This document shows positions 44,651 to 53,627 of a DNA stretch of 56,374 nt, piece after piece. The DNA comes from CAXTEJ01 sp964243295. Its GTDB lineage: Bacteria > Actinomycetota > Actinomycetes > Actinomycetales > Angustibacteraceae. The number at the start of each line of letters is the position of its first letter. The stretch's first letter is position 1. The stretch lies in the NCBI GenBank assembly GCA_964243295.1, contig CAXTEJ010000021.1, positions 1 through 56,374 of the forward strand, read 5' to 3'. The notes under the pieces were generated by a model. It was given only the letters and a program-made list of their open reading frames with translations, made no database searches and was not told the DNA's origin. The translations under genes were made by a program, and so were the position numbers.

Positions 44651-45498
44651 GACGTTTCTCCCCTGTGGGCCGGGCGCCCAACTACGTAGTGGGCTGGGCG
44701 CTGTCGCTTATGGGGGTAGGCTTGTCGCCCTCGTGTCCCGAACGCCAGGGAGCGGTGTCCTGCCCGCGCTTGGTCCTAACGTCCCGACATCTCCCTTGCC
44801 GCAGGTCGCATCCAGACACGCTGCCGCCGGGCTTCCAAAGGCGGGTCGGGGTAGGTAGGGTCGGGCTGGTTCCGGCACGGTGGGTGGCATACCGCCGATC
44901 AGCCTGGCAAAGGCGTTGGGACGCTGTCTGTCGCTGGCTGAGCGTTGGGACTGGCGGTACTCCGCGCTGAGCCAGAACACCGCGTCTCGCTGATCGGTAG
45001 CGGCTTGCTGGACGCGTGAACATGGCGCACAGTCGCACTGCTTTCAGCCCGTTCGCCGCCTCGCCGACTGCGTGCAGACCGGGCGCCGCGTCCAGCGCAA
45101 CACCACACCACACGGCTGTAGGCAAAGCGTCTGGGACGCCAACGGATTTCGGGGCTCTTCAGATCGATCTGAGCGTGGTGGCGTGGCGCGCCGGTAGGCG
45201 TGGTTGCGCGAAAGACGGATATGTCACTCCCCCCAAGAGTAGGAAGGACCTGGTGCCGCCCGGCAGGTAGTACGTGCCACGTCCGCGCTGGCCCCGCGCC
45301 TGTCAGCACCACGCCGACGAGCTCAGACCTCCGTCGAGCTACACCACACAAGGGGACGTCACCAAGTGCGGGCCTGAGGTACATCCCGCGCATCGCCCTC
45401 CCTGCGCCACAGAGGTCACAAGCAGCAAGTTGGGCCGTCGGTTGGTGGACGATGCGTGAGTGCTCCTGCGGCTGCTAGCCCCATCCAGACTGAGTTCT
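44651..45498. other. Intergenic region with a possible receiver-domain remnant
   Basis: About 850 bases between the lipoprotein gene and the histidine kinase. I see only a short relic of a response-regulator receiver (45018-45125, listed separately). No promoter pair or hairpin was certain. Confidence 0.45.
45018..45125 (-). pseudogene. Remnant of a response-regulator receiver domain
   Basis: The minus-strand translation GVALDAAPGLHAVGEAANGL with KAVRLCA matches the classic start of NarL-type receivers (loss of the first strand, then VGEA-x-NG and A-V). Beyond it the frame degenerates. The neighbouring active two-component operon suggests a decayed ancestor or a duplicate regulator. Confidence 0.4.
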
Positions 45499-47751
45499 AT
45501 GTCTGAGGGTGTTGCGCACGCACTGAGGCGTCGCGCTCCCCTGGCGGTCGTCGTCCTCGGGCTCGTTCTTCCGCTGGTGTGGCTGTGCTGGGCGCGGCTG
45601 CTGGTCCCTTCGGACGGGACGTTGTTGCTGCCCTCGCCGGCCACCTGGCATGGCGGAGTCTTGGTTGAGCAGGTGCTGCCAGGCTCTGAACTGAGGCCTG
45701 GGGACCTCGTCGTCGCGGTGGACGGCGTTCCGGCCGAGGCCTGGTTCACGGGCGCGCCGGCCCGCGAGCTTCAGGTCGGGGATGTCCTTGACTACACGGT
45801 GCGTCGCCATGCGCAGGAGATCGCCGTACCGGTCACGCTGCGTAGGTACGACTTGGGCGCCGCTGCGCGGTTGAACCTGGGGATCGGTGTCCTGCTGGGC
45901 CTGGTCCTGCTGCTCACGAGTGGTGTGTTCCTGGCTCGGCCCCGCGACCCCGCGGCTAGAGCCATGTACGCCGTCGCCGTACTCCTGGCGACAGCCTCCT
46001 CGACCTTTCCCTTAGGGTTGCAGGTCGTCGACCTGCTCGACGCCCGCAGAGCGTCGCCCTACCTCGTAGGTGACGTGGCAGCGGCTCTGTTCTGGGGCGC
46101 CTTACTGCACTTCACGGCGGTCTTTCCGAGCCCCGGCGGCATCGCGCGGCGGTGGCTGGGGGTGCTCTCGATGTACCTTCTCCCGCTGGTGCTGTACGGC
46201 GGCTACCTTGCGCTTCGCCTGCCCGACACACAGGAGGACCTGGCGCGCCAGGCACTCCTGCTCAGCGTGTCGGCACCGGCCGCCCGGACCGTCCCCCTGC
46301 TCGCCCTCGGCACCATCGTGTGGACCTACCGGCAGACCACGAACGCCGACGACAGACGACGGCTGAGCTGGGTACTCGGCACTTTTCTGGTGGGCTTCAC
46401 CGCCTACCTAGGCCTCGGCCAGCTGCCCAGCGCGATTGCCGGCGAACCCCTCGTCTCATGGCAGTGGCTGCTGTTGGCGCTGGTGCCTGTGCCACTGGCC
46501 ATCGCCGCGGGCATCCTGCGCTACCGCCTGTTCGACCTTGAGGTCATCCTGACCCGCTCTCTGCTCTACGGCTCGATGACAGTGGCCGTCGGCAGCGCCT
46601 ACGCCCTGGCCTTCCTGATCTTTCGCGGACTGCCGGGAGCCAGCCGGCCGCTCGTCTCCTTCGCAGCAGGGATCGCCGTCGCCGCGTCCTTCTATCCCCT
46701 TCGACTTCGCCTGCACCGGCGGGTGACCCAGCTGATCTACGGCGATCGCGACGACCCGTACGAGGTGGTGTCTCGCATCGACCGGCTCGACGTCGGCGAG
46801 TCGCTGGACCGGGTACTGCCCGCCGTCGTCGAGACGCTGGCGCGCGCACTGCGCCTGCCGTACGCCGGTATTGAGCTGGCAGGCGTCCGAGGTGCTGTAC
46901 ACACGACGTCCTTCGGACACGCCGACCGGGCGCCGGCCCGACTGCCGCTTCAGCGTCACGGGCAGCCGCTCGGCAACCTTCTGCTGGACGTGGGGCACGG
47001 CAAGGAGCCTTTCGGGCCCGCGGACCGCCGCCTGCTGGAGGACGTGGCACACCGAGTCGGGGAGGCCGCTTACTCAGCAATGCTCTTCGCCGACCTGCAG
47101 CACTCACGTGAGGGACTGCTCGTCGCTCGGGAGGAGGAGCGTCGGCGGCTGCGCCGCGACCTGCACGACGGAGTCGGCCCGTCACTCGCCGCGATCGGAA
47201 TGCAGCTGGACGTCCTCCAAGACCTGATCCCCGTCGATCCGCAGGCGGCGGCCGCGCTGGCCGAGCGTGTCAGCGGTTCGACCCGAGGCCTCGTCGCGGA
47301 CGTTCGGCGGATCGTCGACGGCCTTGCTCCCACAGCCCTGGACCGCCTCGGGTTGGCCGAGGCACTGCGCGAGCGCCTGCTGCCGTTTGACGCATCGCAC
47401 GTCGAGGCCAGCCCCGGCAACATGCACGTCAGCCTCGAGGTGGACGGCGACCTGAGCAGGCTGTCGGCGGCCGTGGAGCTCGCCGCGTTCCGTATCGCCA
47501 ACGAGGCCGTGACGAACGCCTTGCGCCACAGCGGCGCCCGCCTGTGCGTGGTCCGCCTGCGCCGTGAGGGGCAACTTCTTGTCGAGATCCTCGACGATGG
47601 CCGCGGGCTACCGACGCGCCCGCGGCGCGGCGTCGGTCTGTCGTCCATGCGGGAACGAGCCCTTGAACTCGGCGGCAGCCTCATCGTGCAGCCCGGGCCA
47701 TCCGGTACCGGAACGCTCGTCACGGCGCGGCTACCCTTGCACCCGACGTGA
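45499..47751 (+). CDS. NarL-type sensor histidine kinase with PDZ-like N-terminus (750 aa)
   Basis: The ATG at 45499 is chosen; a GTG at 45460 is an alternative. A first TM helix (residues 15-30) leads into an extracytoplasmic segment with LVEQVLPGSELRPGDLVVAVDGVPAEAW, a PDZ-type ligand loop. Then come about six TM helices and a GAF-like region. The dimerisation helix is REEERRRLRRDLHDGVGPSLAA with the phospho-acceptor His in LHDG. ATP binding shows IANEAVTNALRHSG and EILDDGRGL. It phosphorylates the regulator encoded next. What it senses is unknown; PDZ suggests a peptide or envelope stress. Confidence 0.9.
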   Translation: MSEGVAHALRRRAPLAVVVLGLVLPLVWLCWARLLVPSDGTLLLPSPATWHGGVLVEQVLPGSELRPGDLVVAVDGVPAEAWFTGAPARELQVGDVLDYTVRRHAQEIAVPVTLRRYDLGAAARLNLGIGVLLGLVLLLTSGVFLARPRDPAARAMYAVAVLLATASSTFPLGLQVVDLLDARRASPYLVGDVAAALFWGALLHFTAVFPSPGGIARRWLGVLSMYLLPLVLYGGYLALRLPDTQEDLARQALLLSVSAPAARTVPLLALGTIVWTYRQTTNADDRRRLSWVLGTFLVGFTAYLGLGQLPSAIAGEPLVSWQWLLLALVPVPLAIAAGILRYRLFDLEVILTRSLLYGSMTVAVGSAYALAFLIFRGLPGASRPLVSFAAGIAVAASFYPLRLRLHRRVTQLIYGDRDDPYEVVSRIDRLDVGESLDRVLPAVVETLARALRLPYAGIELAGVRGAVHTTSFGHADRAPARLPLQRHGQPLGNLLLDVGHGKEPFGPADRRLLEDVAHRVGEAAYSAMLFADLQHSREGLLVAREEERRRLRRDLHDGVGPSLAAIGMQLDVLQDLIPVDPQAAAALAERVSGSTRGLVADVRRIVDGLAPTALDRLGLAEALRERLLPFDASHVEASPGNMHVSLEVDGDLSRLSAAVELAAFRIANEAVTNALRHSGARLCVVRLRREGQLLVEILDDGRGLPTRPRRGVGLSSMRERALELGGSLIVQPGPSGTGTLVTARLPLHPT

Positions 47752-48431
47752 AAGGGGCGGCGGTGACGACCGACACGATCGAGGTCATCATCGTCGATGA
47801 TCATCCCGTCTTCCGCGAAGGCCTGGCAGCTCTTCTGTCTTCCGCTCCCGGGATCGCGGTCATCGGTGAGGCCGGCGACGGCCTCGAGGCAGCGGAGCTG
47901 TGTCACGCGCGACAACCCGACGTCGTCCTTATGGACGTCGAGATGCCCGGGCTCAACGGCATTGAGGCCACCCGCCGCATCGTGTCAGCAAGCCCCCACA
48001 TCGCAGTGCTGATGATCACCATGTTCGACGCGGACGAATCGGTCTTCGGCGCCATGCGCGCCGGCGCCCGCGGTTACATACTGAAGGGCGCCTCGCGGGT
48101 GGAGGTCGTGCGCGCGGTGACCGCGGTCAGCGAGGGCGAGGCGATCTTCGGCCCTGGCATAGCTCAGCGCGTCATTGCCTACTTCCAAGCAACACGTGGA
48201 GGCGTGACGATCTCGTCGTTCCCACAGCTGACTGAGCGCGAACGCGAGGTCCTGGACCTGTTGGCCGCCGGGCTAAGCAATAACGACATCACGCGCCGCC
48301 TCGTGCTGAGCCCAAAGACCGTGCGCAACCACGTCTCGAACATCTTCACCAAGCTGCAAGTGGCCGACCGCGCCCAGGCCATCGTTCGCGCCCGGGAGGC
48401 GGGCCTCGGGCGGTCACACCCGGGGGCATGA
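47748..48431 (+). CDS. NarL-family response regulator (227 aa)
   Basis: GTG at 47748 overlaps the kinase stop; a second GTG at 47763 is possible. The receiver has VIIVDDHPVFREGL, the phospho-acceptor Asp in VVLMDVEMPG, and GYILKGA. The C-terminal LuxR-type HTH has LTEREREVLDLLAAGLSNND and VSNIFTKLQVADRAQAIV. It is a complete regulator, presumably driven by the kinase upstream, and may control the downstream membrane-enzyme gene. Confidence 0.95.
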   Translation: MKGAAVTTDTIEVIIVDDHPVFREGLAALLSSAPGIAVIGEAGDGLEAAELCHARQPDVVLMDVEMPGLNGIEATRRIVSASPHIAVLMITMFDADESVFGAMRAGARGYILKGASRVEVVRAVTAVSEGEAIFGPGIAQRVIAYFQATRGGVTISSFPQLTEREREVLDLLAAGLSNNDITRRLVLSPKTVRNHVSNIFTKLQVADRAQAIVRAREAGLGRSHPGA

Positions 48432-49630
48432 CCGGCCTCTCCGCCCTTCCATGGCGGCTGCTGTGGTACCTCGTGCTCCCACGACCGTGGGATCTGCTGA
48501 TCAAAGGGCTCTTTCTGCTCGTTCCTCTGCTGCTGGCGCTGGCCACCATCACGGGAGCACCTCCGACCCCGTCGGACGCCGTCCTCTGCGTGGTGGCCTT
48601 TGAGGTCCTGTGCTACCAGGGCCGCTATGCAGTGAACGACCTGCTGGGCCGACGCGAGGACGCCCGTCATCCCTACTCCGACCGACGGCGCAGGTTGCCG
48701 TCGACCGCTACCTACATGTCTGCAGCGGCCTGGATAAGCGTTGCTGTCCGTGCTGCCCTGGCGGGCCTGGTGGCCTCCGCTGTGTCGACGCACCTCCGCC
48801 GGGGACTTGTGCTGGGCATGGCTCTGGTGGTGGTGCTGGGCATCGGCTACGAGCTGCTCAGGTGGCGGCTCCGCTCCTCTCCCGCCACGGACCTCTTCCA
48901 AGAAAGCCCCTGCGTCCTTGCCCTCTGGGCATGGGTCGGGCTGGGCTACGGCCTGCGCGCAACAGAGGGCTACTGGATCGGCGGCAACGGTTCCCTGCCC
49001 TGGCGTGCCCTCGTGTTGGCCATGCTCACCGGCAGCGTTCTCGGCACCATGCACGTCACGATGTCCTGGGCGCTGGAGGCCCGCGCCTTGGTCCTGGCCG
49101 AAGGGCCCGCGAGTGGATCGAGCGGGGTGCTGGCGAGCAAGCGTCATCTTGCGCCGCTCCTGCGTCACCTCCCGCCCGACCCTGATGAGCCGTGCCGCCC
49201 GCTCGCCGGCCCCGGCCCGTCAGCCTCGCCATGGAACACCTGCCTGGTCCTGGCAGCCCTGTTGGCAGCGGTCCAAGGCGCGCAGGCCGCGCTCTCCATT
49301 GACGGTGCTGTCCCGGGAATGGCGCTGCTCCCTGCGGTGGCCGCGATGGTCTGCGCGGTCGCGCTCACGCACGCACGTCCCGGCCGCGCCGCACTCTTCG
49401 GCGGCGTCGGGGTTGCCGTCTGCATCGGCTGGTCGTCGATTGCAGGTGCCTCGCGGCCAGCTACCGCAGGCGTGCCTCTGCTCGGCGTCTTCACCGTCTA
49501 CCTCGTGCTGCGTCAAACCCGGTACGACGACCTCCTGCGCGGACGGCTCTCGATGTCCACCACTTGCAGCGGCCTCTCCCGAGGAAACGCCAAGGCGAAG
49601 TCCCGACCAGGCAGGACACCGCTCCCATGA
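48428..49630 (+). CDS. UbiA-like membrane prenyltransferase (400 aa)
   Basis: ATGA overlap with the regulator. Eight or nine TM helices are visible. The loop QGRYAVNDLLGRREDARHPY carries the ND-x-x-G-x-x-x-D pattern of UbiA-type enzymes, where Asp residues bind magnesium-diphosphate. A second DxxD motif is less clear, so activity is uncertain. Such enzymes attach prenyl chains to aromatics, sugars or chlorin-type acceptors. Its place in a two-component operon suggests an envelope- or quinone-related response. The stop overlaps the start of the possible longer reading of the next gene. Confidence 0.7.
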   Translation: MTGLSALPWRLLWYLVLPRPWDLLIKGLFLLVPLLLALATITGAPPTPSDAVLCVVAFEVLCYQGRYAVNDLLGRREDARHPYSDRRRRLPSTATYMSAAAWISVAVRAALAGLVASAVSTHLRRGLVLGMALVVVLGIGYELLRWRLRSSPATDLFQESPCVLALWAWVGLGYGLRATEGYWIGGNGSLPWRALVLAMLTGSVLGTMHVTMSWALEARALVLAEGPASGSSGVLASKRHLAPLLRHLPPDPDEPCRPLAGPGPSASPWNTCLVLAALLAAVQGAQAALSIDGAVPGMALLPAVAAMVCAVALTHARPGRAALFGGVGVAVCIGWSSIAGASRPATAGVPLLGVFTVYLVLRQTRYDDLLRGRLSMSTTCSGLSRGNAKAKSRPGRTPLP

Positions 49631-49722
49631 CATCGGGACATCTGCGCGGCAGTCTGCAAGGTGTCCGCTCGGTCGATGGGCAGATCCGCTGCTGGTCCGG
49701 CGACCGAGCCCGAGGAGCAGCC

Positions 49723-50199
49723 GTGAGCAGTTCGCACACCGGCAGCCTTCCAGTGCAGTCAGCAGCCCTGCTGCGGGTGGTCATCGCTGACGACCACGCG
49801 GGCTTCCGCTCCGGGCTTCGAGCTTCCCTTGCCACCTTCCCGGATGTGCAAGTCGTCGGCGAGGCCCAGGACGGTCTGGAGGCCGTCGCTCTCAGCGCCG
49901 AGCACGAGCCAGACCTGGTACTCATAGACCTGAAAATGCCTAGGCTCGACGGCCTGTCCGCCACGCGACGCATTCTCAAAGCCAGACCTGAGACCCGGGT
50001 CCTGGTCCTTACCATGTCCCGTGACAGCGAATCGGTGAACGCCGCGCTAGCTGCAGGCGCGCGCGGCTACCTCCTGAAGGGCGTCCCCCGCAACGAGCTC
50101 ATCGACGCCGCCCGAGCTGTCGTGCGCGGCCACATGATCATAGGAGCAGATGTCGGGATACCGCCCGACGACCGCGACAAGACCGACCACCTCTACTGA
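49723..50199 (+). CDS. Receiver-only response regulator (158 aa)
   Basis: GTG at 49723 has GAGGAGC just upstream and is preferred over an ATG at 49627 (ATGA-coupled). The receiver is complete: RVVIADDHAGFRSGL, the acceptor Asp in LVLIDLKMPR, TRVLVLTMSRDSESV and GYLLKGVPRNELIDAA. It ends soon after, without the LuxR-type HTH expected for this family, and no such HTH is found in other frames downstream. It could be a phosphate sink for the upstream kinase or a truncated regulator. Confidence 0.85.
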   Translation: MSSSHTGSLPVQSAALLRVVIADDHAGFRSGLRASLATFPDVQVVGEAQDGLEAVALSAEHEPDLVLIDLKMPRLDGLSATRRILKARPETRVLVLTMSRDSESVNAALAAGARGYLLKGVPRNELIDAARAVVRGHMIIGADVGIPPDDRDKTDHLY

Positions 50200-50631
50200 C
50201 GCCAGCACGCCCTCGACGTCCGAAGTCCTGCCTCAAGTGCTGCGTCAACTGGGACGAGTGCCTCATGACCTCAGGCTGGGCGGCGAGCAGATCAGCCTCG
50301 GCGCCGTGTTCCCGGCGTACTGGACGGTCGACGTCCGCGTGCACCGCTGCGAGGACCTTCGCTGCCCGCCGCCCGCCTCGCTCGGCGCCGGCCCGGCATG
50401 CCCCCACGGAGTGCGAGTCCTCGACCGCCCCGCCCAGTTGACGTACACGCATCACGGCGACAGGGCACGGCGGGTGCCTACTGCGGGGGACCGGCTAAAC
50501 CGTGCTGCCCCGACGTCCGGTCCGCCCGACGGTCGTCGCCGTCAGGCGGGTGTCCTGACGAGGCGGCGCAGGGACGGAGCGCGCGGGACGGGAGCCCCGC
50601 GCGCTCGGTTGCTGTTCTTGGCACAACCCGA
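50200..50631. other. Intergenic region between convergent units
   Basis: About 430 bases. A frame running from 50150 to 50635 translates to an unconvincing Pro/Arg-rich sequence and I do not call it. A GC-rich hairpin at 50577-50606 is the clear structure. Confidence 0.45.
50577..50606. terminator. Hairpin between regulator operon and relaxase gene
   Basis: GAGCGCGCGGG (50577-50587) pairs with CCCGCGCGCTC (50596-50606) and is followed by GGTTGCTGTTCTTGG, moderately T-rich on the plus strand. It can end both convergent transcripts. Confidence 0.65.
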
Positions 50632-52128
50632 CTAGCGGCTGCGACCCGGGCCCCGCGTCGGTCCGGACGGGCGCCTCGTCGTGCCACTCGTGCTCGTCGA
50701 AGGCCGTGCCACGGCCGCGCGCTGTTGCTGCGCCGCGGTGACCAGGGCGCGAGATTCGACGGACCACTGCTCGGCGGCGTCGCCGACCTTGGCCGCGGCC
50801 CGGCGCGCGGCAGCGGCTTGGGCGCCGCGGCCCTGCGCCTCACGTAAGGCCGCGACGGATTGGGACAGGCGGCCGATCTGGGCGACGAGCATCAGGATCT
50901 GCGCGGCCTCACCGCGCTGTGAGCGGGTGCCGCGGGCCATCTGCAGCGCCGCAGTCCGCAGCAGCGTGCCAGCCACGGTCGCCTCGGGGAGCCGGCCGCG
51001 GACCTCTCGGGCGGCGCGGTCGTAGTCCCGGGCCGCTTGGGTCAGCGGTCCGCCGTCGTCGCCCTCGATGAGCCGGCTAGCCGCGGCCAGGACTTCCGCA
51101 GCCGCAGCCGCGGCGTCACCGGCGCTCGCCAGCTCGTCGCCACCGCCGCTGCTGCTGTGCTGCCGGACCTGCTCGGCCACCGAGGCTGCGGCCTGCGTCG
51201 CGGAGCTCCACAGGGCTGCGCGGTCGCCAACTGGGGCGCTCGGTCCGGCTACTGCCTGCGCGCTGCCGTCGCCCGCCGCGTTCCATCGGGCCTGCAGCTT
51301 GGGCAGGCTGAGGTCGGCGGCGAGCTTCCCACCGCCGTAGAACACGAGGTCCCGACCCTGCTCTGGGCGGCCGACGGCGTACCCGGACAGGGTGCCGTCC
51401 GGGTCGCGGCGCTCGCGGACGACGACGCCCGCGACGCGCAGCCGGTCCAGGAACTCGCCGTGCTGGCGGGCGCCGGCGGCGGCGTGCTGCACCTGCTCGC
51501 GTAGCCAGTCCCGCGCCGGCAGCGCATGCCCGGTACGGGCGGCGCGCTCGACCTCGGCGCGGGTGGTGTGCCTCGCGGCGGTCCGGTCGGCCGGTGCGGT
51601 GACCGCCAGGCCGTGCTTCTGCTCCGCGGCCAGGCAGGTCTCCCGGACCCGCCGGTAGTCGTACGGGATGCGCGCCGGCGCCCCGTCCTGCCGGGCCAGC
51701 ACCGCCACCACATGGATGGACTCCTCGTCGTGGCGGACCGCGATCCAGCGGCACGCGCCCTCATCGCCGCGCGGCGCGATGCCAGTGCGGTGCATCAGAT
51801 CGGCCGCAACCTCCGCCCACTCGGCGTCGGTCAGGACCCGGTCGCCGGGGGCGGTGCGCAGCGGGCAGTGCCACACCGGGTTCGCGTCCAGGCGCTCGGC
51901 GTAGGCCGTCGGTGCCTCGAGCTCGGCGATCAGGCCGCGGTAGTCCCGCTCCCCCACCCCCTCCAGTCCGGACGTCCACTCGGGCTCGACGGCCGCCAGC
52001 GCCTGCGCGTCCGTGCCGCTCCAGCAGGCGACCAGGCGCTGGTCGACGTGCTCGTTGTGCCGGCCTGGGCCGTACAGGTAGCGCACCAGGCCGCCGACCT
52101 TGGACCCTCGGTAGACGCGGCCGATCAC
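50632..52128 (-). CDS. Relaxase/mobilisation nuclease (498 aa)
   Basis: The start is a GTG at 52128 in a GTGA overlap with the MobC-like gene. The N-terminus VIGRVYRGSKVGGLVRYLYG carries tyrosines in the expected catalytic position. A later segment CRWIAVRHDEESIHVVAVLA is a MOBP/MOBQ-like His motif variant (H-D-x4-H-V). It should nick at oriT and stay bound to the 5' end. Residues 250-498 form an Ala/Arg-rich coiled part without helicase motifs. It is transcribed towards the two-component operon, convergent with it. Confidence 0.88.
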   Translation of the reverse strand: MIGRVYRGSKVGGLVRYLYGPGRHNEHVDQRLVACWSGTDAQALAAVEPEWTSGLEGVGERDYRGLIAELEAPTAYAERLDANPVWHCPLRTAPGDRVLTDAEWAEVAADLMHRTGIAPRGDEGACRWIAVRHDEESIHVVAVLARQDGAPARIPYDYRRVRETCLAAEQKHGLAVTAPADRTAARHTTRAEVERAARTGHALPARDWLREQVQHAAAGARQHGEFLDRLRVAGVVVRERRDPDGTLSGYAVGRPEQGRDLVFYGGGKLAADLSLPKLQARWNAAGDGSAQAVAGPSAPVGDRAALWSSATQAAASVAEQVRQHSSSGGGDELASAGDAAAAAAEVLAAASRLIEGDDGGPLTQAARDYDRAAREVRGRLPEATVAGTLLRTAALQMARGTRSQRGEAAQILMLVAQIGRLSQSVAALREAQGRGAQAAAARRAAAKVGDAAEQWSVESRALVTAAQQQRAAVARPSTSTSGTTRRPSGPTRGPGRSR

Positions 52129-52631
52129 CGCGCCCGCCCGAGCCGCTCGGTCGCGGCCCGCAGCGCTGCGGTCGCTTCGTCGCACCGCTGCGCGGCTGCT
52201 CCGAGCGCTCCGTCGACCTCGCCCGTCGCGTTCAGTCGTGCGACTGCTTGGTTCAGCAGCACCCCGTAGCGCACCAACTGCGCCCGGGCCTCGACCAGCT
52301 CCCGCACCACGTCACCCACCCCGGACGGCATCGGCCGGACCTCACCCCGCGCCACCGCCACCGCCGTCGACGCCACGTAGCTCGTCGGCGTCACCCCGGT
52401 CAGGGCCGCCGCGACCGCCAGGTCCTCGAACTCCTCGGCCGAGAACCGCGCGAACACCGCGTGCGGCCGAGCCGTCGACTGCCGCCGCCGGCGACGCGCC
52501 ACTGGCGCCCCCAGCTCACCAGCCCCTCCGGAAGCCGTCGGCTCCAACGGCCCGGGCGTCGCGGAGTCCGGCGACGCCACCGCGTCTGCCTCCGCAGCAT
52601 CCGGCCGGCCGGCCTCGTCGCTCGCCTGCAT
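52125..52631 (-). CDS. mobC: MobC-like relaxosome protein, RHH-type (168 aa)
   Basis: The ATG at 52631 (MQASDEAGRPDAAEAD) is used; an upstream extension is Arg/Pro-rich and rejected. After an acidic 45-residue leader comes HAVFARFSAEEFEDLAVAAALTGVTPTSYVASTAVAVARG, a ribbon-helix-helix signature. The tail VRELVEARAQLVRYGVLLNQAVARLNATGE is the MobC motif (L-x-R-x-G-x-L-N-Q). It binds near oriT and helps the relaxase. It is coupled by GTGA to the relaxase gene. Confidence 0.88.
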   Translation of the reverse strand: MQASDEAGRPDAAEADAVASPDSATPGPLEPTASGGAGELGAPVARRRRRQSTARPHAVFARFSAEEFEDLAVAAALTGVTPTSYVASTAVAVARGEVRPMPSGVGDVVRELVEARAQLVRYGVLLNQAVARLNATGEVDGALGAAAQRCDEATAALRAATERLGRAR

Positions 52632-52953
52632 GCCTACCGCCTCTCGCGGCCCCCCAGGGCCTCGATCCGTCGCGCCCCAGCGCGGCCTGCTGGCCGATCC
52701 GGCGGCGCTCCAGCGCGGCCGGGCCAGCCCCCGCACCGCGTGAGGACCGCACGGCGCCGCCAGGCGTCGGGCGGTCCGATAAGCGTAGTGCATATCTTGC
52801 TCTTCCGTACCGACTCACAGCGGCCGCGCTGCGGTGTCAGGAGGCCCGGTCGCCGCAGGCGACCTGCACGCCGCAACGGCGAGCGTGCGACTGTAGTTAA
52901 CGTCAGTCGGGTCGTTCTTCCACATCAGTTACTGACGGGCTACCGTGCCGGGC
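52632..52953. other. Candidate oriT and divergent promoter region
   Basis: The 320-base spacer between mobC and a divergent gene holds a perfect 7-bp hairpin GGTCGCC-GCA-GGCGACC at 52848-52864. It also holds a CGTCAGT/ACTGACG inverted repeat at 52901-52907 and 52931-52937. A relatively AT-rich stretch lies near 52785-52810 and another at 52890-52935. Position next to mobC and relaxase genes plus inverted repeats is the usual picture of oriT. The nic site cannot be read from sequence. Confidence 0.5.
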
Positions 52954-53373
52954 ATGGACAGCCGCACCGCCCGCCGCACCGCCGAGAAGGCCGCCCGCGA
53001 CCTCATTACCAGCCGCGCCGCCCACGTCGGCGAGCTCGGCGTCGCCGACGCCGAACGCACCCGCCTTGCTCAGGACGTCCTCACCGCCACCGACCACGGA
53101 CACCAGCTCGTCGCGGCCGCGCAGGCCGAAGCCGCCCGGCTCGTGGCAGCCGCACAGGACCTCGTCCACGACGGCGAGCAGCGCTACGCCGACGCCTACA
53201 CCGCAGCAACGACAGCCGGATGGAGCACCGGCGACCTGAGCGCCCTCGGCTTCCAGCCCTCCCCCACCAGCAACCCCCGCCGACGACCTACGACCGTCGA
53301 GCCTCCCCAGAAAGCTTCGGCTCCGGCGTACGCGGTCGCGCACGAGCAGCAGCCGGCCGCGCCGACGCACTGA
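52954..53373 (+). CDS. Coiled-coil hypothetical protein, mobilisation neighbourhood (139 aa)
   Basis: ATG at 52954, with an in-frame GTG at 52945 as an alternative. Residues 1-80 form a long helix rich in Ala, Arg and Glu (TAEKAARDLITSRAAHVGEL and LVAAAQAEAARLVAAAQDLV). A Pro/Thr tail follows. No TM helix. It lies divergent from mobC and shares the candidate oriT, as accessory relaxosome genes often do. No family is recognised. Confidence 0.68.
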   Translation: MDSRTARRTAEKAARDLITSRAAHVGELGVADAERTRLAQDVLTATDHGHQLVAAAQAEAARLVAAAQDLVHDGEQRYADAYTAATTAGWSTGDLSALGFQPSPTSNPRRRPTTVEPPQKASAPAYAVAHEQQPAAPTH

Positions 53374-53406
53374 CCCCTGAACCTGGCTGGGGGAGCCGCT
53401 GACCGA

Positions 53407-53600
53407 TCACGCGGCCCGGCGGTAACGACGCCGGCGACCCGCCGACCGCCGCCACGGGCAGTGTGACGACCACGCACGCGGCGACGGCTGGGTCAAATCA
53501 TGAACCACTAACGCCGCCCAGCACGTCCTCGCCGAGCCAGCTCACCGTCGGCGTCCGGGACGAGCGCCAGGACCGGCGCATCTGACGCCAGCAACACCGA
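53407..53600 (-). pseudogene. Decayed duplicate of the 3' end of the following gene
   Basis: This stretch aligns by eye with 53628-53830, the last part of the 354-residue gene. Shared are ACGGGCAGTG, GCCGGCGACCCG-like blocks and the ASDA-VLAL-PDA-GELARR coding segment. The copy has frameshifts and stops (for example directly after ELARRGRAGRR), so it no longer codes. It is a tandem partial duplication that has decayed. Confidence 0.72.
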
Positions 53601-53627
53601 CGCTCTGACCGCTGACGCGCCAGCCGC

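Noticed and set aside
50150..50635. Plus-strand frame after the receiver-only regulator
   Set aside because: I looked for a LuxR-type HTH that a frameshift could have split off; none is present and the text is Pro/Arg-rich.
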